From Limosilactobacillus gastricus DSM 16045 (GTDB lineage Bacteria > Bacillota > Bacilli > Lactobacillales > Lactobacillaceae), in contig NZ_AZFN01000002.1 of the NCBI RefSeq assembly GCF_001434365.1, positions 45,103 to 109,102 on the forward strand: a stretch of 64,000 bases of DNA. Reading direction: 5' to 3'. The notes beneath the pieces are model-generated. The model worked only from the letters and a program-made list of their open reading frames with translations, had not been told where the DNA came from and made no database searches. The position numbers and the translations under genes are program-made. Each line of letters starts with the position of its first letter. The first letter of the stretch is position 1. Shown one piece after another: positions 29,337 through 38,145 of the stretch.

Positions 29337-30656
29337 ATGACAGAAATCAAAACTTATGATGATGCACTAAATTTTATTCACGGTCGCTTCAAAGCCCGGG
29401 AAATCCCCACCTTGGCACGGATGCGGAAATTATTAAAACGATTGGGTAATCCCCAGAACGGCCAATCTTATATTCATGTGACTGGAACGAACGGGAAAGG
29501 TTCAACCGTGACGATGATTAGAGCAATGTTGATGGCGAGTGGTTACCAGGTAGGAACTTTCACGTCCCCCTTTATTACTCGCTTTAATGAACGGATTGCT
29601 CTGAATGGTCAGCCGATTAGTGATCGGGATTTAGTTACTTATACACGGCAAGTAGCTACTGTTGTGGATCAAATGGATGCTGAAGGCCAAACACCAACGG
29701 AATTTGAAATTAATACGGCCATTATGTTCTTATACTTTGCAGACCGAAAACCCGATGTAGTAATTTTAGAGGTCGGGATTGGGGGCTTATTTGATTCCAC
29801 CAATGTCATTGAAAAACCTGATGTAGCCGTAATTGTGACGGTCGGATATGATCATATGCAGTTTCTTGGTGATAGCCTCACTGAGATTGCTACCATAAAA
29901 GCGGGTATTATCAAGAAACATTCGCCGGTGGTCGTTGGTCAATTACCAGAAGAAGCTAAACAAGTAATCGTATCGACCGCGAAGAAAAAACAAAGTCCCT
30001 TGTTTCAACTTGGACAAGAATTTCATGCCCAAGCTAAGAATAGCCATCAATTAGCTCAAAATATTGAATATCAGGGTTTGTCACTCGCTAAAACTGTCTT
30101 TCAACTTGGCTTGGCTGGCGATTATCAGGTTCAAAATGCGGGGGTCGCCATTACGACCGTTCAATTATGGCTCCAAAAACATCAAGGCTATTTGGATCCT
30201 AGTAATATTGCGGAGGGCTTGTTAAACGCCCACTGGCCAGGAAGAATGGAAATTGTTAATCGGGAACCATTAATGATTTTAGATGGAGCCCATAATTTGC
30301 CGGGGGTCCAAGCTTTAGTTCAGACCATTGAGCATGAATTAGCAGATCGGGAAGTTTATTTACTAGTGGCGATTTTGGCGGATAAGCAGTATGAACTAAT
30401 GTTGGGCGAATTAGCTAGTTTAAGGAATGTCCATCTCGTTTTAACTCAATTTTCGCCGCCGGGCCCCAAACGACCAACCGCTGATTTAGCTGGGCTGAAA
30501 GATTTGATTAGGACTCGTTATCCCATGCAAGTATTTCCAGAATGGCAATTAGGACTGGCTGCTATCTCTCAACAAGTATCAGCCGAAGACGTTATTTTAA
30601 TCACCGGATCGCTGTATTTTATTTCCGAAGTGCGGAATTTCTTATTAGCGGATTAA
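29337..30656 (+). CDS. folC: Folylpolyglutamate synthase / dihydrofolate synthase
   Basis: A 439-residue Mur-ligase-fold enzyme that adds glutamate to folates, and in some members to dihydropteroate. The P-loop GTNGKGST starts at residue 50. FTSPFITRFNERI and the C-terminal LDGAHNLPGV and SPPGPKRPTA segments are present. The usual lactobacillar order valS-folC-radC-mre is kept. Bifunctionality (folate synthase activity) cannot be judged from sequence alone. Confidence 0.95.
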   Translation: MTEIKTYDDALNFIHGRFKAREIPTLARMRKLLKRLGNPQNGQSYIHVTGTNGKGSTVTMIRAMLMASGYQVGTFTSPFITRFNERIALNGQPISDRDLVTYTRQVATVVDQMDAEGQTPTEFEINTAIMFLYFADRKPDVVILEVGIGGLFDSTNVIEKPDVAVIVTVGYDHMQFLGDSLTEIATIKAGIIKKHSPVVVGQLPEEAKQVIVSTAKKKQSPLFQLGQEFHAQAKNSHQLAQNIEYQGLSLAKTVFQLGLAGDYQVQNAGVAITTVQLWLQKHQGYLDPSNIAEGLLNAHWPGRMEIVNREPLMILDGAHNLPGVQALVQTIEHELADREVYLLVAILADKQYELMLGELASLRNVHLVLTQFSPPGPKRPTADLAGLKDLIRTRYPMQVFPEWQLGLAAISQQVSAEDVILITGSLYFISEVRNFLLAD

Positions 30657-30697
30657 GGGGTACATTCCTTCGTATCTAAAGATAAGGAGGAAATGGC

Positions 30698-31300
30698 ATG
30701 CGGACGTATTTATCAACAAACAATTTCGAAGAATTAGTACAAATGATGTTCCCAGACCGACGTTTGGCTCAACGCTTTATCGCCACTTTTGGTAGTTTTC
30801 ATGAGTTACATAATGCCCAACGAGCGTAAATACAAAGCCTGATGGATTATGATCCCATTAATTTTCGACCAATTATTGCCGCTATTCAAATCGGTCAACA
30901 AGCGTTAACCAGACCCCAACCAATGACCGGACAATTGAATTCTAGTTATGAACTGGGTCAACAATTAATTCATGAATTAGCGGGAGAAGACCAAGAGCAA
31001 GTAATGATCATTGGCGTTGATGTTCATTCCGTGGTGATTGATCGTCAAGTGCTTTTTAAAGGCGGCAGTCATGAATGTCAGATTTACATGGACCAAGTTT
31101 TCCGATATTTAATTCAAATCGGGGCACATGGATTAATCTTCGCGCATAATCACCCGTCGGGATTGGTCGAACCTTCTCCAGAAGATCGTCAGTTTTTTAA
31201 GCAGTTACAGTCTTCTTGTCGCTTGATGAATATACGATTAGTCGATTGCATGATTGTTGGTCGAAATGATTATTTCTCCTGGCAGGAAAAACTCGCTTGA
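30698..31300 (+). pseudogene. radC: radC interrupted by an in-frame TAA stop
   Basis: A good GGAGGAAATGGC ribosome site and ATG at 30698 open a frame of 43 codons ending in a TAA at 30827-30829. The same frame then continues as IQSLMDYDPINFRPIIAAI and on to the end, giving the JAB1/MPN-type RadC domain with FAHNHPSG and the SPEDRQFFKQL segment. Frame is preserved across the stop, so a single nonsense change (for example GAA, CAA or AAA to TAA) explains it. No ribosome site precedes the internal ATG at 30842. The function of RadC-type proteins is itself poorly defined. Confidence 0.8.
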
Positions 31301-31414
31301 TTAATGATTTCGTCATATAAAGTCACTACAATTTTCACCATGAATAGTGTATAGTTAAGAAGTATGTAATTAAGAGAAGAGCTGGGTTAAGATTAGTCCA
31401 GCAAGGAGTTAAGC

Positions 31415-32269
31415 ATGAGAGATTTCTTTGCTAAACATCGAGTGATTTCAATTGTGATCGGCCTATTTATTGCCGTTGGATTAATGGCAGGGTCAATTGG
31501 CATTCGGAATAATCGGAATACGCCAACGATTGTCCAACAAATTGGTAATACTGTAGTTGGATGGTTTGGCGGAATTGTTAATTATCCAATGAATTCAGCC
31601 AATGGGACCGTATCATCCTTAGGACAAATATTGAACGCTTATAGTGAAAATAAGACCTTAAAGAAAAAGGTTAGTGCGCTAGAGCAAACTCAAACAACCA
31701 ACGAAACCCTAAAGAAAGAAAATAAACAATTAAAGGCTGAATTGGAATTAAATAATAGCTTAACTGACTATACTACGATTACGGCGGCGGTCACGAATCG
31801 AACGCCCTCGGCTTGGGAAAACCAATTAATTATTAATAAGGGTAGTTCGAGTGGCGTTAAGAAGAATATGGCTGTGCTTTCGGGAAGTGGCTTAATCGGA
31901 CGGATTGTCGAAGTAAACCCGACTAATAGTAAAGTCGAGTTAATCAGTAGCTCTAGCGAGTCAACAAACCAATTTTCCGTGGCCGTTGATAATGAGGACG
32001 GCGATACGGTGAATGGTTTGATTTCCGGTTATGACACCAAAACTAGTCAACTAGTAATGAGTGAAGTTTCGAGTTCGGCAGCTGTAAAAAAAGGTGCCAA
32101 GGTAACCACAAATGGGCTTGGTGGCGTCACCCCGAAAGGTTTATACGTCGGTAAAGTCGTCAAAACAACGAAGGGGAGTGGCGGTGAGATTGATCGCATT
32201 TACGTTGAGCCAGCTACGAACTTAAATGATGTCAATTATGTAACAATTGCGGAACTAAACGAGGATTAG
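31415..32269 (+). CDS. mreC: Cell shape-determining protein MreC
   Basis: A 284-residue bitopic scaffold of the wall-elongation machinery. One N-terminal membrane helix (about residues 9-29), a coiled coil (about 70-110, ENKTLKKKVSALEQTQTTNETLKKENKQL) and the periplasm-side beta domain with VTNRTPSAWENQLIINKGSSSGVKKNMAV are typical. The gene normally immediately upstream, mreB, is absent: only 114 bases separate it from radC. It overlaps in operon with mreD, one base apart. Confidence 0.95.
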   Translation: MRDFFAKHRVISIVIGLFIAVGLMAGSIGIRNNRNTPTIVQQIGNTVVGWFGGIVNYPMNSANGTVSSLGQILNAYSENKTLKKKVSALEQTQTTNETLKKENKQLKAELELNNSLTDYTTITAAVTNRTPSAWENQLIINKGSSSGVKKNMAVLSGSGLIGRIVEVNPTNSKVELISSSSESTNQFSVAVDNEDGDTVNGLISGYDTKTSQLVMSEVSSSAAVKKGAKVTTNGLGGVTPKGLYVGKVVKTTKGSGGEIDRIYVEPATNLNDVNYVTIAELNED

Positions 32270-32270
32270 G

Positions 32271-32837
32271 ATGTTTAAATTTTTGCATTGGACCAAATTG
32301 AAAACCTACTTTTGGTTAGGCTTGTTCATCTCCTTTTTCCTAGATGGCTCGCTGAGTGCAATTTTCGGGGGATCTTTTTTCTCCGATCGCATTATCATGG
32401 TGAGTCATTTGGCCTTTTTATGGCTTTTATTAGCGCTTTTCTTTGATCGGGTGAAGCCATTGCCAGTCATTTTAGCCGCCTTTCTCGTGGGAATTGGGAT
32501 TGATTTTTATTATTCAGGAATCATCGGGATGGAAATGTTTATCTATCCTCTCTTAATCTGGGCCAATCAATTTGTGATCCGTTTTTATCGTCCTAATATC
32601 ATTAACTATGCTATGTTGGTGATCGTTGATTTAACATTATTAGAGTTTTACAATTATGCCATGCATAGTTTGTTGGGCTTAACCCATGCCGGACTACCAA
32701 TGTTTTTAGCGGGAGTCTTAGGACCAACTTTATTATTAAACTTGGTATATTTTTTTGTGGGTTACTTACCAATTCAACTTGGTTATTATCGGATTTTGCA
32801 TCTTTATCGGCATCCTCGGAAAATGAGAAAAGCTTAA
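32271..32837 (+). CDS. mreD: Rod shape-determining protein MreD
   Basis: A 188-residue polytopic membrane protein with about five helices, starting one base after the mreC stop. Sequence similarity within MreD is low, but length, hydrophobicity and the adjacent mreC support the call. In rod-shaped relatives minC and minD follow. Here the next feature is a T-box and a transporter operon. Confidence 0.88.
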   Translation: MFKFLHWTKLKTYFWLGLFISFFLDGSLSAIFGGSFFSDRIIMVSHLAFLWLLLALFFDRVKPLPVILAAFLVGIGIDFYYSGIIGMEMFIYPLLIWANQFVIRFYRPNIINYAMLVIVDLTLLEFYNYAMHSLLGLTHAGLPMFLAGVLGPTLLLNLVYFFVGYLPIQLGYYRILHLYRHPRKMRKA

Positions 32838-32855
32838 TTTTTTATGCGGAGCTAG

Positions 32856-32884
32856 TTGACAAAAAGGGTCCTAATCGGTAATAT
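32856..32884 (+). promoter_or_regulatory. Sigma-A promoter of the T-box/ABC transporter operon
   Basis: TTGACA (32856-32861) and TAATAT (32879-32884) have ideal 17-base spacing. The predicted start is near 32891, just at the first T-box helix. Confidence 0.88.
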
Positions 32885-32887
32885 ACT

Positions 32888-33148
32888 AATCAATAAAAGA
32901 GAAACGTTGAGCAGACTAGTAGGATAATTTACCATTGAGCAGGGAAGTTCGGATAGTGTGACCGAATAATGGTAATTATCACGAATCACATCTGTGAGTT
33001 GATTATTGATCAAAAAATAATCCGGGTTGCCCGTTATCGCTCCAAGTTTATTTTTAAACTTACTGAGGTTAGGTTCGTGAGGATCTAACAAGATGAGGTG
33101 GAACCGCGGAAACGCCCTCTAGTTGTATTACAACTGAGGGCGTTTTTA
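32888..33148 (+). promoter_or_regulatory. T-box riboswitch (probable histidine specifier)
   Basis: The 463-base gap between mreD and the transporter is a leader RNA. The basal helix ATCAATAA/TTATTGAT, inner CAGA/TCTG, AGTA turn and GATAATT/AATTATC helix outline Stem I. The 3' side of the specifier loop reads CACA just before TCTG, suggesting His (CAC). AGGTGGAACCGCG is at 33096-33108. The terminator AACGCCCTC...GAGGGCGTT with T tract is at 33111-33148. Specifier assignment is inferred by analogy with the valS leader. Confidence 0.88.
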
Positions 33149-33265
33149 TTTTGGTTATTAAATAAACTTATTGAGGTAATCGATGTGAGTCGATTATAAA
33201 TTGGGGTGGAACCACGTTTAGACGTCCCCTTAAGTGGAAACATTTAAGGCGGCGTCTTTTCTTTT
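33149..33265 (+). promoter_or_regulatory. Second antiterminator/terminator module without its own Stem I
   Basis: After the first terminator comes a small hairpin (AATCG/CGATT), a second T-box sequence GGGGTGGAACCACG (33203-33216) and a second terminator (GACGTCCCCTTAA with TTTAAGGCGGCGTC, then TTTT). Only about 50 bases precede the T-box sequence, too little for a Stem I. It is a partial tandem duplication. Confidence 0.85.
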
Positions 33266-33300
33266 AATAAATTTAGAAACAATTAAAGGGGGACATTGTC

Positions 33301-33942
33301 ATGACCTATATGTCGGAAATCTTACCATCGTTGTTGCAAGGGACTGTTGTGACCTTAGAAATCTTTTTTTGGACCTTAATTGGCTCCTTACCGCTTGGAA
33401 TTTTAGTAAGTTTAGGTTTGAATTCGCGAATTAAACCTTTGAAGTGGATCTTAGATCTTTACGTTTGGTTGATGCGGGGAACCCCATTATTACTCCAATT
33501 GATCGTAGTCTTTTATGGTTTACCAATTATTGGAATTGTCTTTCCAAGGTTCCAAGCGGCCGTATTTGCTTTTATCTTCAATTACGGAGCCTACTTTGCT
33601 GAAATCTTTCGGGGTGGCTTGCAGTCAATTGATCGGGGGCAATATGAAGGGGCGAAAGTTTTGCGTCTCTCATATTCTCAAACGATTCGTAAAATTGTAA
33701 TTCCTCAAGTTGTCAAGATTGTGATTCCGTCAATTGGTAACGAAGTCATCAATCTGGTAAAAGATTCATCATTGGTATACGTGATTGGGATTGGTGATCT
33801 CTTGCGGGCCGGAAATGTGGCAACCTCACGGGACGTAACCTTAGTTCCCTTATTAATGGCGGGGGCAATTTACTTGATTCTGGTGGCCATTTGTACATTT
33901 GCCTTAAACCGAGTTGAAAAACGGTATTCATATTACAAGTAG
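33301..33942 (+). CDS. Polar amino-acid ABC transporter permease
   Basis: A 213-residue HisM/GlnP-type permease with about five membrane helices. The EAA loop is visible as YEGAKVLRLSYSQTIRKIVIPQV, with GTPLLLQLIVVFYGLP earlier. It forms the membrane channel of an amino-acid importer with the next two genes. A strong AAAGGGGGA ribosome site lies just after the second T-box terminator. Histidine is the likeliest substrate if the leader's specifier is read correctly. Confidence 0.93.
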   Translation: MTYMSEILPSLLQGTVVTLEIFFWTLIGSLPLGILVSLGLNSRIKPLKWILDLYVWLMRGTPLLLQLIVVFYGLPIIGIVFPRFQAAVFAFIFNYGAYFAEIFRGGLQSIDRGQYEGAKVLRLSYSQTIRKIVIPQVVKIVIPSIGNEVINLVKDSSLVYVIGIGDLLRAGNVATSRDVTLVPLLMAGAIYLILVAICTFALNRVEKRYSYYK

Positions 33943-33954
33943 GGGGTTGGTCAA

Positions 33955-34599
33955 ATGTTAGAAGTTAAAAATTTAAAGAAAAAATTTGGGACACGCCAAA
34001 TATTAAACGGGGTCAATTTTGAAGTTCAGGATGGCGAAATATTAAGTATAGTGGGACCATCTGGAGCCGGGAAAACAACCTTATTGCGGTGTGTTACTGG
34101 CTTGGAAAGTGCGGATGAAGGAGAATTTTTAATTGATGGGCAAGCCTTCGATCCTGAAGGAACCGATACCTCTGATGCCGTTATTGGAGTGGTTTTTCAA
34201 GATTTTAACTTATTTCCTCATTTAACGGTGATGCAAAACATCACTTTAGCCCCCACGATGGTTTTAAAAGAAGATCGCCAGGTCGCTCAAGCTGCCGGAG
34301 AAAAATTGTTGGCACAATTAGACCTAGGTGGGAAAGGAGATTTATATCCTTATCAACTATCGGGAGGACAAAAGCAGCGGGTTGCCATTGCTCGAGCCTT
34401 AGCAATGAATCCGAAGATCCTTTGTTATGATGAACCAACTTCTGCTTTGGATCCTAACTTACGGGATAGTGTCGCCAATTTGATTTTGAGTCTCAAACAA
34501 CAGGGAATGACCCAGTTAGTCGTTACCCATGATATGGAGTTCGCTCAAAAAATTGCCGATGATGTTTTAGAGGTTTCGGCCCTCGATCAACAAAAATAG
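33955..34599 (+). CDS. Polar amino-acid ABC transporter ATPase
   Basis: A 214-residue ATPase energising the importer. Walker A GPSGAGKTT (residues 34-42), Q-loop VFQDFNLFPHLTVMQNI, signature LSGGQKQR, Walker B ILCYDEPTSALD and the switch histidine in VVTHD are intact. It follows the permease by 12 bases. The C-terminus is short compared with the usual 240-residue members but complete past the H-loop. Confidence 0.95.
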   Translation: MLEVKNLKKKFGTRQILNGVNFEVQDGEILSIVGPSGAGKTTLLRCVTGLESADEGEFLIDGQAFDPEGTDTSDAVIGVVFQDFNLFPHLTVMQNITLAPTMVLKEDRQVAQAAGEKLLAQLDLGGKGDLYPYQLSGGQKQRVAIARALAMNPKILCYDEPTSALDPNLRDSVANLILSLKQQGMTQLVVTHDMEFAQKIADDVLEVSALDQQK

Positions 34600-34611
34600 G
34601 ATCACAAAAAC

Positions 34612-35466
34612 ATGAAACGATTAATACGGATAGGTTTATTAGTTTTGTTACTTATACCCGTCATGTTAGTAGCGGGTTGTCAAACGGTCACCCAGCGTGC
34701 CGATACTCAGGATACTTGGTCGCAAATTAAAAAGCGTGGCAAAGTGGTCATTGGAGTCGATGATTCCTTTGTCCCGATGGGGTTTCGCGAAAAGAATGGG
34801 AAACTAGTTGGTTATGACGTTGATTTAGCGCGAGCCGTTTTTAAACAATACGGGATTAAAGTAGATTTCCAGACGATTGATTGGTCAATGAAGGAAACTG
34901 AGTTGCGAAACGGTACGATTGATGCCATTTGGAATGGTTACTCAGTTACGAAAGAACGAAAGGCAAAGGTTGCCTTTACCCGTTCATACCTTTTGAATCG
35001 GCAAGTATTGGTGACGAAGAAAAAGAGTCACATCCTAAATCTAAATGATATGGCCGGCAAAGTCTTGGGATTACAAACCGGGTCGACAGCAGCGGCGGAT
35101 CTTGATGCCCAACCGAAGCTGTTAAAAGATAAGATTAAAGATCAAACCCCCATTCTTTATGATACCTTCCCTAGTGCCTTTATTGATTTGAATGCGGGGC
35201 GGATTCAAGGGATTTTGATGGATGAGGTTTATGCTAACTATTATTTAAAGCATTTATCTAATTCAGGAAGTTATCGTACCCTAATTAGCAAGTCCTTCCC
35301 AGCTGATAGTTTTGCGGTCGGGTTGCGGAAAGGTGATAAGACGCTTAAAAAGAAGATTAATGAAGGACTAGCTAAACTTCAAAAGGATGGAGAGTTAGCT
35401 AAAATTAATGAAAAATGGTTTGGAAAAAAGAGTAATTATCTCGGACCGGTTAACGCTAATAACTAA
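34612..35466 (+). CDS. Polar amino-acid ABC transporter substrate-binding lipoprotein
   Basis: A 284-residue family 3 solute-binding protein. The signal peptide ends in the lipobox LVAGC, so Cys23 becomes the lipidated residue and tethers it to the membrane face. GKVVIGVDDSFVPMGFREKNGKLVGYDVDLARAV is the typical start, and the hinge DAIWNGYSVTKERKAKVAFT is clear. Last gene of the T-box-controlled operon. Confidence 0.94.
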   Translation: MKRLIRIGLLVLLLIPVMLVAGCQTVTQRADTQDTWSQIKKRGKVVIGVDDSFVPMGFREKNGKLVGYDVDLARAVFKQYGIKVDFQTIDWSMKETELRNGTIDAIWNGYSVTKERKAKVAFTRSYLLNRQVLVTKKKSHILNLNDMAGKVLGLQTGSTAAADLDAQPKLLKDKIKDQTPILYDTFPSAFIDLNAGRIQGILMDEVYANYYLKHLSNSGSYRTLISKSFPADSFAVGLRKGDKTLKKKINEGLAKLQKDGELAKINEKWFGKKSNYLGPVNANN

Positions 35467-35493
35467 ATGTAGTATAATGGACTGAATAATTTT

Positions 35494-35524
35494 AGGCTGA
35501 ACATTACGATGTTTCGGCCTTTTT
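35494..35524 (+). terminator. Terminator of the amino-acid transporter operon
   Basis: AGGCTGAA pairs with TTCGGCCT (one G-T pair) and five T follow. A TATAAT at 35473-35478 lies just upstream. Confidence 0.78.
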
Positions 35525-35543
35525 GATTGCAAAGGAAAATAAT

Positions 35544-36794
35544 ATGGATAAACAAATTATGGCAGGGGTGCACTTACATGTCATTCCGACCCACCAATTC
35601 CAAACCACAAAAATTATGATGACTTTTACCAGCCGTCAAACAGCAACCAATGCGGCCGTAAGAAATCTGTTGACGAATATCCTCTCGACTAGTTCGGCTA
35701 AGTACCCAACCCAAACCGCCTTAGCAAGGCAACTATCTAATTTATATGGTGCGGTGATTGGGGCCTATGTTTCGCGCTTGTCTTATGCTCACGTGATGCG
35801 TTTTAAAATTAGTGTGATTAACGAACGGTATACTGACCAACCGCTTTTACCGCAAGGTTTTGACCTCTTAAAAGAATTAATTTTTAATCCTTTAATAAAT
35901 GCGGATGGCTTTGATGCCTTGACCTTCAAGTTACAACAGGAAAATTTGATTAATACCTTAAAATCATGGGATGATGATAAACAATTTTATGCTCTCCGCC
36001 AGGTGGAAGAGTTAGTTTTTCAGGATGATCCAGTATTAGCGGTTCCAAGTACGGGGACGGTGGATCAAGTTGCCAAGCTTACCAATCTTGATTTGATGCA
36101 GGCGTATCAAGATATGATTGCTAAGGATCGAATTGATATTTATGTCGTTGGTGATGTTGATGCAGCTGAAGTAGAACGGTTAGTATCTCAGTTGCCGCTA
36201 AAAGAGCGTCAGTTCAATCAATTTGCGGTTTTAACGAGACCTAATTGGCAAGGTGACGTGCTTGAGAAAGTTGAGCACCAACCGATTGAACAAGCTAAAT
36301 TAGACCGGGTATATTTATGCCCAGTTAATTATCGGGAACCACTTTATCGGGCGGCAATGGTGATGAATGGACTTCTCGGGGGAACCCCCTATTCATTCTT
36401 ATTTACTAACGTTCGCGAGCAAGCCTCGATGGCTTATTATGCAAGTAGCTCGCTCCGGCACTTTAACGGTCATTTGGTCATGCAAACCGGGATTCAACCG
36501 GACAATGTGGCAGCTGTGCAAACGTTGCTTGATCAACAAGTCGCACTCTTGCAGGTAGGAGATTTTAGTTTAGAGCGGTTGCAAATGGTTAAAGATGCAT
36601 TGATCAATCAATATGAAACCAGTCAAGATTACCAAAATTCGCTCTTGGAACGTCAACTAACTGCCACGCTAACAGGAATTGCCACAGCTAATGATTTTGC
36701 AAAAGAGATTCAAGCGGTGACTAAAGACCAGGTAGTTGAAGTCGCCCAAGGCTTATCTAAGTGTGTCGAGTATGTATTAACAGGAGAGGATTAA
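35544..36794 (+). CDS. ymfF: M16-like protein YmfF (EF-P modification-associated)
   Basis: A 416-residue insulinase-fold protein. It lacks an HxxEH zinc motif, so it is the inactive partner of the next gene. In Bacillus this pair has been linked to the 5-aminopentanol modification of elongation factor P, and names YmfF/YfmF are used. The ATG at 35544 fits AAAGGA at 35531-35536 better than the in-frame TTG at 35523. LLGGTPYSFLFTNVREQASMAYYASSS is the conserved second-domain segment. The two genes abut directly. Confidence 0.88.
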   Translation: MDKQIMAGVHLHVIPTHQFQTTKIMMTFTSRQTATNAAVRNLLTNILSTSSAKYPTQTALARQLSNLYGAVIGAYVSRLSYAHVMRFKISVINERYTDQPLLPQGFDLLKELIFNPLINADGFDALTFKLQQENLINTLKSWDDDKQFYALRQVEELVFQDDPVLAVPSTGTVDQVAKLTNLDLMQAYQDMIAKDRIDIYVVGDVDAAEVERLVSQLPLKERQFNQFAVLTRPNWQGDVLEKVEHQPIEQAKLDRVYLCPVNYREPLYRAAMVMNGLLGGTPYSFLFTNVREQASMAYYASSSLRHFNGHLVMQTGIQPDNVAAVQTLLDQQVALLQVGDFSLERLQMVKDALINQYETSQDYQNSLLERQLTATLTGIATANDFAKEIQAVTKDQVVEVAQGLSKCVEYVLTGED

Positions 36795-38084
36795 ATGGGA
36801 GTGAAGATGGCAGATCCGGTTGTGCGAAAAGTTTTAGCTAATGGTTTAACAGTGCAGTTGTTACCTATAGCGAATTTTCATAAAACCTATGCGATTTTAA
36901 CAACTAACTTTGGCTCAGTAGATCGTAAATATAAATTATCCCCCAATGATGAATGGCAAACCATTCCCGATGGGATTGCTCATTTTTTAGAACATAAACT
37001 GTTTGAAAAAGAAAATTATGATGCCTTTGATCTTTTTGGCGAACATGAGGCGGATGCCAATGCCTTTACTGGTTTTACCCAGACCAGTTATTTGTTTTCT
37101 ACTACCAGTCAATTAAAGGAAAATTTGGAAGTTCTGTTAGATTTTGTACAAGCGCCATATTTCTCAGCGGCTTCGGTTGCCAAGGAACAAGGGATTATCG
37201 GCGAAGAAATTAAGATGTATGCGGATAATCCGGGAAATCGTTTGTATATGGGAATGATGGAGAATTTATATCCGCATGATCCGATGCATATTGATATTGC
37301 AGGAACCGTCGAATCAATTGCCCAAATTACGCCAGAAACGCTTTATGCAGTTTATCAGGCTTTTTATCAACCATCGAATATGACCTTGAGTGTTGTGGGG
37401 GCTTTGGATGTGGAAGAAACATTTAGCTGGATTAAAAATAATCAGGCTGCCAAAGAATTCATCTCAGCACCCAAGCCCATTCGTTATCCTATTATTAGTG
37501 ATCCATCAGGAGCAGATGTTATCAAATCGCGGACGATTTCAATGGCCGTTGAACGTCCGAAAGTTATGGTCGGTCTACGTGGTTTATCTAGTTGGTCTAA
37601 AGGGCGAGATCGTTTGAAAGCTAAATCAGCCATTGAATTAGGGTTGGAAATGTTGTTTGATGATACGACAGATAATTATTTACAACTTTATAATCGAGGG
37701 ATTTTAGATGACTCTTTTAGTTTTTCTTTTGAGATTGAACGAGGCTTTCATTTTGCCTCCTTTGCGACCGAAACGGACCAGGTCCAGGCCTTTATTGACG
37801 AAATGAAAAAGGTTTTGGAAAATGCCGAACAACTACTGGTGGCAGGCCAAGACCAATTTGAAGCTACTAAACGAGCCTCATTAGGTCGTTTGATTTTCAA
37901 TTTAGATTCTCCAGAAGCCATTGCCAATCGGTTTGAAGGGGCTTTGTTCGATCAAGCAACGATTTATGACGAGATTGCGGTCTTAGAAGAAATCACTTTT
38001 GAAGATGTTTTATCGGCTACTTTGAACTTTATTAAACCAATGTGTTTGACGGCAATGGTGATTAATCCTTTGCATAATGATTAA
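36795..38084 (+). CDS. ymfH: M16 family metallopeptidase YmfH (EF-P modification-associated)
   Basis: A 429-residue active-type M16 protease. The inverted zinc motif HFLEH is at residues 63-67 with the downstream Glu in EEIKMYADNPG. It begins immediately after the ymfF stop codon, so the pair is translationally linked and probably forms a heterodimer. The order ymfF-ymfH-ymfM-pgsA-cinA-recA-rny is conserved in Firmicutes. Confidence 0.92.
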   Translation: MGVKMADPVVRKVLANGLTVQLLPIANFHKTYAILTTNFGSVDRKYKLSPNDEWQTIPDGIAHFLEHKLFEKENYDAFDLFGEHEADANAFTGFTQTSYLFSTTSQLKENLEVLLDFVQAPYFSAASVAKEQGIIGEEIKMYADNPGNRLYMGMMENLYPHDPMHIDIAGTVESIAQITPETLYAVYQAFYQPSNMTLSVVGALDVEETFSWIKNNQAAKEFISAPKPIRYPIISDPSGADVIKSRTISMAVERPKVMVGLRGLSSWSKGRDRLKAKSAIELGLEMLFDDTTDNYLQLYNRGILDDSFSFSFEIERGFHFASFATETDQVQAFIDEMKKVLENAEQLLVAGQDQFEATKRASLGRLIFNLDSPEAIANRFEGALFDQATIYDEIAVLEEITFEDVLSATLNFIKPMCLTAMVINPLHND

Positions 38085-38145
38085 TCGCAGATGAAATGAA
38101 TTATGCTATACTAGCAATGAAATAAACGATTACGAGGAAGAGATC

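Noticed and set aside
30842..31300. Treating the 152-codon ORF as a normal, complete radC
   Set aside because: The internal ATG has no ribosome site, and the upstream 43 codons are in the same frame with a strong site, so interruption by a stop is the simpler reading.
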